Shown here: in pieces, positions 1-7,283 of the stretch
Layout of the letters: every line of letters starts with the position of its first letter
Numbering within the stretch: position 1 is the first letter of the stretch
DNA from: UBA11524 sp045132495
GTDB lineage: Bacteria; Bacillota; Clostridia; Christensenellales; Aristaeellaceae
Assembly (NCBI GenBank): GCA_045132495.1
Contig: JBGUSK010000091.1
Location: forward strand, 1-12,581
DNA: 12,581 nucleotides
Reading direction: 5' to 3'
Notes under the pieces: model-generated
Told to the model about the DNA's origin: nothing
Database searches by the model: none
Seen by the model: the letters and a program-made list of their open reading frames with translations, nothing else
Position numbers and translations under genes: made by a program

Positions 1-2547
1 AACTTGCATGCGGCGCTCCGGCAGCTGGAAGCGATGAAGAGGATGGGCGTGAACAGCCTTCGAACCAGCCACAATCCTCCTGCAAGGCAAATGATGGATC
101 TATGTGACGAGCTGGGTATCCTCGTGGTGGATGAAGCCTTCGACATGTGGCAGCACGCCAAGACCACCTACGACTACGCGCGATTCTTCGATGCAGATGC
201 GGAAGGCGATGTTGCTGCGTGGGTGCGCCGGGACAGGAATCATCCGAGCCTGCTGATGTGGTCCATCGGCAACGAAATCGGTGACACCAACAACTACCCT
301 GAACAGGCGGGCAAGGTCACGCAGATGCTGTGCGAAAATGTCCGCCGCCATGATCCCAGGGGGAACGGCCTGACCACCATCGGCAGCAACTATATGCCCT
401 GGGCAGGCGCGCAGCACTGTGCACAGTTCGTGGAGACGGTGGGCTATAACTACGGCGAGAAGCTCTATGAGAAGCATCACGCGGAGCATCCGGAGTGGGC
501 CATCTACGGCAGCGAGACGGCCTCCACCGTGTCCAGCCGCGGCGTCTATCGCTTCCCTATGAACGCGCCTATCCTTACCGATGACGATTTACAGTGCTCC
601 TCGCTGGGCAACAGCAACACCTCCTGGGGGACGCAGAATGTAGCGAAGATGATCGTGGACGATCTGAACTGCGAGTATTCCCTGGGCCAGTACATCTGGA
701 CCGGCATTGACTACATCGGCGAACCCACGCCCTATCATACCCGCAACAGCTATTTCGGTGCGATGGATACCGCCCTGTTTCCGAAGGATTACTGGTATCT
801 GTACAAGGCCATGTGGACGGATCAGCCCATGGTGCACATCGGTGTGCACTGGGACTGGAATCCCGGGCAGACGGTTGATGTGCCGGTGATGACCAATGCG
901 GCGAAGGTGGAGCTGTTCCTGAATGGCGAATCCCTCGGCGTGAAGGCTGTTGATCTGCGTGACGGAGACAAGTGCTGGCCCGTGTGGCGGGTGCCCTTTG
1001 TGGCGGGAACGTTGAAGGCCGTTGCTTATTCTGCAGACGATTCTGTGCTGGCGGAGGATGTCCGTGTCACGCCCGGCGACACGGCAAAGATCGTGCTGAG
1101 TGCGGAGCGTCCTGTGCTGAACGCTACTGGTGATGACCTTGCTTTTGTGACCATTGCTGCTGTGGATGCAAAGGGTAACCCGGTGGACAATGCCTGCAAC
1201 CGCGTGCAGGTGACCGTCAGCGGTCAGGGCATGCTGATGGGCCTTGATAACGGCGATTCCACCGACAGGGACGGCTACAAGACCAATACCCGCCGCTTGT
1301 TCTCCGGTAAGCTGCTGGCAGTGATCGGGGATATCGGTGAGGAAGGCTATGTGCACATTGAAGTCACATCTCCCGGCATGGAAACGGCAGTGCTCGATAT
1401 CCCTGTGATGCGGAATATGAATGCATGGCAGCGTGTCCGCAGTGTCCCGGTGTGCCGTGTGGAAACCATGACCGATGAAATTCCTGTGCGCAAGATCGAG
1501 TTGATCCCGCTGGGTGAAAAGACGCTCACGCCGGAGAACAAGGCTGTCTCCTTCCGTGTAAAGCCCCACCCGGTGAACGCCATGCCGCAGGAGACCAACT
1601 TCCGCATCACCAACGCCAAGGGCATCGAATGCCCCTGTGCAGCGTATACCGTTGAAGGCGACATCGTGACGGTTACTGGATTGGGTGATGACACGGTATA
1701 TCTGAGGGCCAGCTGCAATAACGGCTACAACCACGCACGTGTCATCAGCCAGCAGGATATTGTGATTGATGGCCTCGGTCAGCCGAATCTTGATCCATAT
1801 GGCTTCATTTCCGGCGGACTGTATTCCATCAGCTACGGCGATCTGACCAGCGGCAACGAGCAGGGCGTGGCATTTGCCCGGGATGGCGAATCGATGGCGG
1901 GCTTTGTCAATGTAGACTTCGGCCCGGTGGGCTCGGATGAGATCACTCTGCCCATTTTCGCGCTGGACAGCACCCACTATGAAGTGACCCTGTGGGACGG
2001 CGATCCCCGCGAGGGCGGTGAGATCATCGCAGTGCTGCCTTACCAAAAGCCATCCCGCTGGAATGTTTATCAGGCGGAAACCTACACGCTGCCACGCCGC
2101 CTGACTGGCATGCATACGCTGTGCATCACCATGGATCGCAAAATCCACCTGAAGGGCTTCTCCTTTACGAAGCAGAGCCGCGCCTGGATGGAGCTCTCCA
2201 CGCTCCAGGCGGATGCTGTGTACGGTGACAGCTTTATCCGCACAGAGGACGGCATTTATGGCATCGGCAACAATGTGTCGCTGGTGTATGACAACATGGA
2301 TTACGGCGATGCGAAAACCGCGCTGCTCACCATTGACGGCTGCACGCCATTGACGGAGAACCCCATCACCGTCCGCTTCCAGAACGAAGCAGGGGAGACG
2401 CTGACTACCCTGGCCCAGTTCAAGGGAATGACGCGCGGGAAGCAGACCTTCGCGGTGGAGGTGCTCCCTGGTATGTGCACGGTGAGCTTTGTATTCCTGC
2501 CTGGATGCCAGTTTGATTTCTTTGGCTTCCAGTTCTGCAAGGAATAA
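1..2547 (+). CDS. Glycoside hydrolase family 2 (beta-galactosidase type), 3' part
   Basis: This is the C-terminal 848 residues of a large GH2 enzyme whose start lies left of the window. Seen, numbering from the His... frame with residue 1 at base 4: the GH2 barrel motif LRTSHNPP (19-26), the acid/base glutamate in SIGNE (E91), and the probable nucleophile in YGSET (E171). A DUF4982-like beta domain follows (about 261-355), with the stretch VELFLNGESLG, then an Ig/invasin-like domain (about 356-470). Two C-terminal CBM6-like beta-sandwich modules (about 611-723 and 724-847) carry LWDGDP and HLKGFSF patterns. Family knowledge: such enzymes release terminal beta-galactose or related residues from oligo- or polysaccharides. 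The exact substrate and location cannot be told because any signal peptide is outside the window. No terminator follows; the cysS promoter begins 11 nt after the stop. Domain boundaries are by eye. Beta-glucuronidase or another GH2 specificity remains possible. Confidence 0.9.
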   Translation, partial: NLHAALRQLEAMKRMGVNSLRTSHNPPARQMMDLCDELGILVVDEAFDMWQHAKTTYDYARFFDADAEGDVAAWVRRDRNHPSLLMWSIGNEIGDTNNYPEQAGKVTQMLCENVRRHDPRGNGLTTIGSNYMPWAGAQHCAQFVETVGYNYGEKLYEKHHAEHPEWAIYGSETASTVSSRGVYRFPMNAPILTDDDLQCSSLGNSNTSWGTQNVAKMIVDDLNCEYSLGQYIWTGIDYIGEPTPYHTRNSYFGAMDTALFPKDYWYLYKAMWTDQPMVHIGVHWDWNPGQTVDVPVMTNAAKVELFLNGESLGVKAVDLRDGDKCWPVWRVPFVAGTLKAVAYSADDSVLAEDVRVTPGDTAKIVLSAERPVLNATGDDLAFVTIAAVDAKGNPVDNACNRVQVTVSGQGMLMGLDNGDSTDRDGYKTNTRRLFSGKLLAVIGDIGEEGYVHIEVTSPGMETAVLDIPVMRNMNAWQRVRSVPVCRVETMTDEIPVRKIELIPLGEKTLTPENKAVSFRVKPHPVNAMPQETNFRITNAKGIECPCAAYTVEGDIVTVTGLGDDTVYLRASCNNGYNHARVISQQDIVIDGLGQPNLDPYGFISGGLYSISYGDLTSGNEQGVAFARDGESMAGFVNVDFGPVGSDEITLPIFALDSTHYEVTLWDGDPREGGEIIAVLPYQKPSRWNVYQAETYTLPRRLTGMHTLCITMDRKIHLKGFSFTKQSRAWMELSTLQADAVYGDSFIRTEDGIYGIGNNVSLVYDNMDYGDAKTALLTIDGCTPLTENPITVRFQNEAGETLTTLAQFKGMTRGKQTFAVEVLPGMCTVSFVFLPGCQFDFFGFQFCKE

Positions 2548-2558
2548 AGCAGGTTGGT

Positions 2559-2587
2559 TTGACAATACGTGCCAATAGTGGTATCAT
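2559..2587 (+). promoter_or_regulatory. Strong sigma-A-type promoter of cysS
   Basis: A perfect -35 box TTGACA (2559-2564) is separated by 17 nt from TATCAT (2582-2587), a 5/6 match to the -10 consensus. Predicted transcription start is near 2594, leaving a leader of only about 27 nt before the cysS start. That is too short for a T-box or other riboswitch. It lies directly after the GH2 stop codon and separates the housekeeping gene from the upstream glycosidase. Confidence 0.85.
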
Positions 2588-2606
2588 AGTAAGGATTTCA
2601 ACCCTG

Positions 2607-2612
2607 AAAGGA
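2607..2612 (+). promoter_or_regulatory. Ribosome binding site that decides the cysS start
   Basis: AAAGGA sits 8 nt before the ATG at 2621. An earlier in-frame ATG at 2612 overlaps the last base of this site and would have no spacing, so 2621 is the better start. Confidence 0.75.
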
Positions 2613-2620
2613 TGACATAT

Positions 2621-4093
2621 ATGTTTCTGTACAATTCTCTGTCTCACCGCAAGGAGCCCTTCAAGCCCCGCTTTGGCAATGATGTGAGCATGTATACCTG
2701 CGGTCCGACGGTCTATCATTTCGCCCATATCGGCAACCTGCGCTCCTACATCATGGAGGATGTGCTGGAAAAGGCGCTGCGCTATGAGGGCTACAATGTC
2801 AAGCGCGTGATGAACATCACCGACGTGGGCCACCTGGCTTCCGATGCGGACACTGGCGAGGACAAGATGCTCAAGGGCGCCAAGCGCGAGAACAAGACGG
2901 TCATGCAGATCGCCCAGTTCTACACGGACGCCTTCTTCGCGGACTGCGCGAAGCTGCGCATCAAGACCCCTGACATGGTCGAGCCTGCCACCAACTGCAT
3001 CCCGGATTATATCGAAATGGTGGAGAAGCTGCTGGAGAAGGGCTATGCCTATTTTGCCGGCGGCAATGTGTACTTCGATACCTCCAAGCTGGAGAAGTAC
3101 TATGTCTTCAACGACCACGACGAGGAAGACCTGGCCGTGGGCGTGCGTGATGACGTGGAAGCCGACGACAACAAGCGCAACAAGGCCGACTTCGTGCTGT
3201 GGTTCACCAAGTCCAAGTTTGAGGATCAGGCGCTGAAGTGGGATTCTCCCTGGGGCGTGGGCTATCCTGGCTGGCACATCGAGTGCTCCTGCATTTCCAA
3301 GAAGCACCTGGGCGAGTACCTTGACCTGCACTGCGGCGGCATCGACAATGCCTTCCCGCACCACACCAATGAGATCGCTCAGTCCGAGGCTTACCTGGGC
3401 CATGAGTGGTGCACGACCTGGTTCCATGTCCACCACCTGAACACCGTGGGCGGCAAGATGTCCAAGTCCAAGGGCGAGTTCCTGACGGTCTCCCTGCTGG
3501 AGGAAAAGGGCTACGACCCGCTGTGCTACCGCCTGTTCTGCCTGCAGAGCCACTATCGTCAGAACCTGGTGTTCTCCTGGGAGAACCTCGATAACGCTGC
3601 CGGAACCTATCAGAAGCTGGTGAATCGTGTGGCTGCCATCAAGCCCGACAACGCCAAACAGCCTGATTTGGAGGCCGCGAAGAAGTATCAGGAGAAGTTC
3701 CTGAAGGGCCTGACCAATGACCTGAACACCTCCCTGGCCATCACCAGTGTGTACGACGTGCTGAAGGGGAAGGACATCGACGATGTCACCAAGCTGTACC
3801 TCATCGGCGATTTCGATCAGGTGCTGAGCCTGAACCTGCTGGAGGCCGCTGCCAAGGTGCGTGCCTCTGCTGCGACCGCCACTGCCACCGCCGGTGCGGA
3901 TGAGTATGTGATCGCTGGCCCTGCGGACGCCTCCGAGGAGGAGACTGTCAAGGTGACCGCACTGCTGACCGCCCGCTATGAGGCCCGCAAGGCCAAGAAC
4001 TGGGCCGAGTCTGACCGCATCCGCGACGAGCTGGCCGCGATGGGCATCGTGGTCAAGGATAGCAAGAATGGCGCAGTGTGGAGCCGTGGCTAA
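2621..4093 (+). CDS. cysS: Cysteinyl-tRNA synthetase
   Basis: Class I aminoacyl-tRNA synthetase that charges tRNA-Cys with cysteine using ATP in the cytoplasm; 490 residues. Seen: TCGPTVY near the N-terminus, the HIGH-type motif HIGN (36-39), the KMSKS motif (279-283), and the four expected zinc ligands C27, C222 (in HIECS), H247 and E251 (in PHHTNE). An anticodon-binding/DALR-like C-terminal half follows. It is about 30 residues longer than the E. coli enzyme. The extra length includes an Ala/Thr-rich stretch around residues 415-424, followed by an acidic loop, before the last helices (ARYEARKAKNWAESDRIRD). The usual C-terminal DT..G..W pattern appears as DSKNGAVW. It has its own promoter and a very short leader. 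A small membrane protein gene overlaps its last 8 nt. Confidence 0.97.
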   Translation: MFLYNSLSHRKEPFKPRFGNDVSMYTCGPTVYHFAHIGNLRSYIMEDVLEKALRYEGYNVKRVMNITDVGHLASDADTGEDKMLKGAKRENKTVMQIAQFYTDAFFADCAKLRIKTPDMVEPATNCIPDYIEMVEKLLEKGYAYFAGGNVYFDTSKLEKYYVFNDHDEEDLAVGVRDDVEADDNKRNKADFVLWFTKSKFEDQALKWDSPWGVGYPGWHIECSCISKKHLGEYLDLHCGGIDNAFPHHTNEIAQSEAYLGHEWCTTWFHVHHLNTVGGKMSKSKGEFLTVSLLEEKGYDPLCYRLFCLQSHYRQNLVFSWENLDNAAGTYQKLVNRVAAIKPDNAKQPDLEAAKKYQEKFLKGLTNDLNTSLAITSVYDVLKGKDIDDVTKLYLIGDFDQVLSLNLLEAAAKVRASAATATATAGADEYVIAGPADASEEETVKVTALLTARYEARKAKNWAESDRIRDELAAMGIVVKDSKNGAVWSRG

Positions 4094-4421
4094 GCTGCGG
4101 GAGCTGTATGACAGATACCCAATGACGGTCGTGTGTGTCGCCGGATTCGTTCTGGGTATACCAGCCGTATGCATCATCATGCTGATGATACATGAACTGT
4201 TTGGGTTTGATGTATATCAAAAGATGTATGTATCGGTTATCATGCTGATGGCAGAAGCATTTCTGTATTTCCTCCGCAAGGCTGCAGCCAGGCATATCAA
4301 AACAGATCATGAAAACTGGGATACTGCGAAAAGTCAGTTTTACAGTAAGTATTACACCTTCCTGAGCTGTTTGCTGTGGTTCAATGCGTTTGCGATTATC
4401 TACAGCTTGCTGAAAAGCTAA
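4086..4421 (+). CDS. Small three-helix membrane protein, unknown
   Basis: Not recognised. The protein would be 111 residues with three hydrophobic segments (about 13-36, 48-63 and 90-109) and a polar loop rich in charged residues (about 64-88, including RKAAARH and KTDHENWD). I chose the GTG at 4086, which overlaps the cysS end by 8 nt and suggests translational coupling. The reading frame also stays open upstream inside cysS, but that part has the Arg/Pro/Ser-rich look of a shadow frame. The GTG has only a weakly placed GGAG (4080-4083), so the ATG at 4122, with GGGAG 18 nt away, is an alternative that would shorten the protein by 12 residues. A strong terminator begins 3 nt after its stop, which supports it as the last gene of the cysS transcript. 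Membrane location is inferred from hydrophobicity only. Confidence 0.7.
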   Translation: MAKLRELYDRYPMTVVCVAGFVLGIPAVCIIMLMIHELFGFDVYQKMYVSVIMLMAEAFLYFLRKAAARHIKTDHENWDTAKSQFYSKYYTFLSCLLWFNAFAIIYSLLKS

Positions 4422-4424
4422 AAG

Positions 4425-4455
4425 AACCCGTCCTGCGTTTTGCAGGACGGGTTTT
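4425..4455. terminator. Two-way intrinsic terminator
   Basis: A perfect 12-bp stem AACCCGTCCTGC (4425-4436) / GCAGGACGGGTT (4442-4453) encloses a GTTTT loop. T-runs lie on both sides: TTTT on the plus strand, and TTCTTTT on the minus strand. It lies between the stop codons of convergent genes (the small membrane protein and GH67) and should serve both. Confidence 0.93.
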
Positions 4456-4462
4456 ATGTGCC

Positions 4463-6313
4463 TTACAGATAAAGCGGACGGCCATGAGCATCCTCTACGC
4501 CGGAGAAGCGGTAGAAGAAGCTGTTCACGATGTCGCACCATTCCTTCGCGTTCTTCTTCTGGCGGGACATGCGTTCCATGATGAGTGCCTTGTCCGCCTC
4601 CGGGAAGGGGATGGCCGCCAGCTTTGCTTCGGCAGCCACGACCCAGTCGTAGCCCTCGAAGTGGTCGTCGTAGATGCGCTGGATCAGCGTGCGTCCGTCG
4701 CGCATGACGTAATCGTAGCGCAGCCGGTGGAACCACAGCAGCAGGTTGTCCGGGCAGGTTGCCAGGTTAGAGTAACGGTCACGCAGGGTTGCAGGGTACT
4801 GTTCAGCATAGCCGGTGCCGTTTTTCGTGCGGTCAATGCCCACTGCATCTCGGTTCGCCCTGTGATAGGTGCCCCAGGCCTGGTATTCGTAGCCGTCCGG
4901 GCTGGCGCCGTAGTGCAAATGGGGGGTGACCATCCAGCAAATGCCCAGGGGCGCGGTGTATTTCTCGTAAGCGCCGCGGCTCTCCAGAAGGATGTCTACC
5001 AGGGTGTCCTCGTCTGCAGGGGAGAGGCGATAAGTGAGCTTGATCCAGGTGCGGGCGATGGCCTCCGGATCGGCGTTGTCCGGGTCCCAGCAGAGCATGC
5101 CGTAGCCGAACATGTTTACCGCCGCGAAGGGGTGGCCGTACATACAGGCATCATCGCCCCAGTTGCTGACGGCGGCCATGGACATGATGGTGTCGCTGCC
5201 CAGGTCAGCCATGGTCTCATGCCACATGCCCATCATTGCGAAAATGTCAATTTGATGGCCAGTGTACTCCTGAGCCAACTGCCATTCGACGGCAAGGTTA
5301 GTCTTGGGCATGGCCAGCAGGGTTGGAGAAACAGGCTCACGTACCTGGAAGTCGAAGGGGCCGTTCTTCACCTGTAGAATGACATTATCCGCGAACTGGC
5401 CGTCCAGGTAGGCATAGTGTTGATAGGCAGCCATAGGTCGGTCGGTTTTCTGGTCACGCCAGTCCTGCTGACAGTTATACACGAAGCAGCGCCAGATCAG
5501 CTTTCCGCCATGAGGCTTGAGAGCGCGGGCAAGCATGTTGGCGCCTTCAGCATGGTTGCGGCCGTAGGTGAAGGGGCCGGGTCGATGCTCGCTGTCCGCT
5601 TTGACCAGGAAGCCGGCAAGATCGGGTACGGCGGCGTATACCAGTTTGCACTGATCATTCCACCAAGCCTGAACGCGCTCGTCCAGCGGGTCAGCCGTGG
5701 GAATGCCGTGGCGCATGGGCTGGGCATAGTCGATGGAGACCATCAGTTTTACGCCGAAGGGGCGGAATATGGCTGCGACCTCAGCAAGCTCCGGCAGCCA
5801 GTCTTCGATCAGCCGGTGGGCGGGGTTACGCACGTTCACATTGTTGATGCACACCACGTTGAGGCCGACGGATGCCATCATACGAGCCATCATGCGCAGA
5901 CGCTCCGGTTCATAATCGAACATGCCGTCATCAAAGAACAACGAACGGCCGGAGTATCCGCGCTCGATATCGCCGTCGGCATTGTCCCAGCAGTTGATCA
6001 TGCGCAGGGCGTACTTTGGCTGCTGGGTGTGGTCCTTCGGCAGAGCTTCACCGCAGTAGAGGGCCATCAGCAGGCGATAAGCGCCGTATAGCACACCGAT
6101 ATTACCGCCGGAGATGACGGCTGCATTGTTGATGCGGCGAATTGTAAAGGACTCGCTGAATGAGCCGTCCGGTTGAAGTTCAACGGAAAATCCTGGCGAA
6201 ACAAGCGGCAACGCCTGATCCAGCTCAAAGCGGGCAACCTGCACGGGTGAGGTCAAATCTGATGGAACGTCGTTTTTCAAAAAAGGCAGCCAATAGTGAA
6301 AATCAGCGCGCAT
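4463..6313 (-). CDS. GH67 alpha-glucuronidase
   Basis: Removes (4-O-methyl)-D-glucuronic acid from the non-reducing terminal xylose of aldouronic acids (xylo-oligosaccharides from glucuronoxylan). 616 residues, no signal peptide, so cytoplasmic. Seen: LRMINCWDNADGDIERGYSG (103-122), the acid motif VKADSEHRPGP with E242, FDFQVREPVSP with D321, and QEYTGHQ with E349. The spacings 242-321-349 match those I recall for the catalytic residues of Geobacillus stearothermophilus AguA (E285, D364, E392), shifted by 43. The enzyme is shorter than the usual 680 or so residues, mostly at the N-terminus. The C-terminus looks natural (FYRFSGVEDAHGRPLYL). The start is supported by AGGAGG 6 nt upstream (6320-6325). 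It is divergent from the MBL/GH39 operon. The usual symbol in the family is aguA; I leave the symbol blank because naming varies. Confidence 0.96.
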   Translation of the reverse strand: MRADFHYWLPFLKNDVPSDLTSPVQVARFELDQALPLVSPGFSVELQPDGSFSESFTIRRINNAAVISGGNIGVLYGAYRLLMALYCGEALPKDHTQQPKYALRMINCWDNADGDIERGYSGRSLFFDDGMFDYEPERLRMMARMMASVGLNVVCINNVNVRNPAHRLIEDWLPELAEVAAIFRPFGVKLMVSIDYAQPMRHGIPTADPLDERVQAWWNDQCKLVYAAVPDLAGFLVKADSEHRPGPFTYGRNHAEGANMLARALKPHGGKLIWRCFVYNCQQDWRDQKTDRPMAAYQHYAYLDGQFADNVILQVKNGPFDFQVREPVSPTLLAMPKTNLAVEWQLAQEYTGHQIDIFAMMGMWHETMADLGSDTIMSMAAVSNWGDDACMYGHPFAAVNMFGYGMLCWDPDNADPEAIARTWIKLTYRLSPADEDTLVDILLESRGAYEKYTAPLGICWMVTPHLHYGASPDGYEYQAWGTYHRANRDAVGIDRTKNGTGYAEQYPATLRDRYSNLATCPDNLLLWFHRLRYDYVMRDGRTLIQRIYDDHFEGYDWVVAAEAKLAAIPFPEADKALIMERMSRQKKNAKEWCDIVNSFFYRFSGVEDAHGRPLYL

Positions 6314-6337
6314 TGAATTCCTCCTGAGTTTTTTATC

Positions 6338-6366
6338 ATTGTATCATGAACTGCACGGAAGAACAA
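6338..6366 (-). promoter_or_regulatory. Promoter of the GH67 gene
   Basis: On the minus strand an extended -10, TGATACAAT (-10 hexamer TACAAT at 6343-6338), lies 17 nt after a weak -35, TTGTTC (6366-6361). Predicted start is near 6331, just before the AGGAGG ribosome site. TATCAT occurs twice, 8 bases apart, over the -10 on the plus strand (6334-6339 and 6342-6347), a possible but weak operator. In the rest of this 177-bp divergent region I see no convincing promoter for the plus-strand operon; TATATA at 6456 lacks a good -35. Confidence 0.65.
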
Positions 6367-6490
6367 GAAGCGAAACGGAAATATGCAAGAAATGCTAACA
6401 ATCAGACAAAATATGAACAACTGATGCGACAGGAATCGGGTTTCGTGCGTCGAAGTATATATCAAAGGTTCTCATAAAGGAGAAATACGC

Positions 6491-7279
6491 ATGGGATTTG
6501 ACGTGAATCAAATCTGCCCTGGTGTGACACACATCAGGGATGCAATGGGCGTCTGCATGACGCTCATCGAGGGAGAGCAGGCTGCTCTGCTGGTGGATAC
6601 AGGTTATGGCGTAGAAGATGTTTCGACCTTTATCTCAACGCTGTCAACAAAGCCGCTGACTGTTCTGCTGACTCATAATCACCACGATCACGCGCTGGGC
6701 TCCCGTTGGTTCAACAGGACGCTCATGTTCCCTGAGGATGCCGGCGAGTGGCAAATTTTTACAGACGAAACCAAACGTCGTATAGTGCTGGGACAGGCAC
6801 AGGCAAAGGGGCATAATGTCACAGAAGCTTCATTCCTGGCAGGGGAGTGTCGCATGCCACACCCGATGAGCAAGGGTGTGTTCGATCTGGGGGGCTTTAC
6901 GGTGGAGGTCATTCCATGTCCGGGTCATACCCCCGGTTCGTGTGTGGTGTATCTGCCGGGGCAGAAGCTGCTGCTGACGGGGGATGACTGGAATCCCTGC
7001 ACATGGTTGTTTTTCGAGGCTGCGTTGCCTGTTCGGGAATACCGGGAGAATATCCGTCGCTTACAGAAGCTCGAGTTTACCCATGTCCTCTGCTCCCATC
7101 AGCTGGATTGCTTTCCCCGCGCCAGATTCGACGACTTTTTGGACAATCTGACCGATGAAGTTCTGGAAGCTGCCAAACCTGTCACCATCGGAGGATATGA
7201 GCACATCGCTACCCGACAGGCGAACGTGACGGAGGGTCAGATTCTTGTCTTTGACTGGAATAAATACAGAAAGGATTGA
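6491..7279 (+). CDS. MBL-fold metallohydrolase, substrate unknown
   Basis: A 262-residue soluble metallo-beta-lactamase-fold protein. Seen: the zinc motif THNHHDH (H62, H64, D66, H67), GHTPGS with H146, LLTGDD with D165 and CSHQ with H203. This is the complete set of ligands for a two-metal site, so it is probably an active hydrolase. There is no signal peptide. The start has a good ribosome site, AAAGGAG (6476-6482), 8 nt before the ATG. It is the first gene of an operon with the GH39 xylosidase, 4 nt apart, and is divergent from GH67, so a role in xylo-oligosaccharide use is inferred, for example on an ester or lactone. Other MBL activities (thioesterase, lactonase, phosphodiesterase) are equally possible from sequence. 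Nothing points to antibiotic beta-lactamase activity. Confidence 0.88.
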   Translation: MGFDVNQICPGVTHIRDAMGVCMTLIEGEQAALLVDTGYGVEDVSTFISTLSTKPLTVLLTHNHHDHALGSRWFNRTLMFPEDAGEWQIFTDETKRRIVLGQAQAKGHNVTEASFLAGECRMPHPMSKGVFDLGGFTVEVIPCPGHTPGSCVVYLPGQKLLLTGDDWNPCTWLFFEAALPVREYRENIRRLQKLEFTHVLCSHQLDCFPRARFDDFLDNLTDEVLEAAKPVTIGGYEHIATRQANVTEGQILVFDWNKYRKD

Positions 7280-7283
7280 GATT

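Noticed and set aside
589..2565. Long 658-residue minus-strand open frame opposite the GH2 gene
   Set aside because: It is a shadow frame rich in His, Gln, Ala and Arg with no recognisable domain; the plus strand holds a clear GH2 enzyme with catalytic motifs.
2588..2620. T-box or other riboswitch before cysS
   Set aside because: The leader from the strong promoter is only about 27 nt, too short for any such structure.
2420..4180. 586-residue minus-strand open frame opposite cysS
   Set aside because: Composition is that of a GC-rich shadow (Val, Leu, Gly, His, Gln rich); cysS on the plus strand has every expected motif.
4376..6091. Plus-strand open frames of 333 and 224 residues opposite the GH67 gene
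   Set aside because: No family motifs, and the first runs through the terminator; the GH67 gene on the minus strand explains the region.
6400..6490. Promoter for the MBL/GH39 operon at TATATA (6456-6461)
   Set aside because: No acceptable -35 box at 16-18 nt; possibly activator-dependent, but I cannot support a site.
6491..7279. Antibiotic beta-lactamase
   Set aside because: The MBL fold is shared by many hydrolases; there is no signal peptide and the operon context is xylan use.
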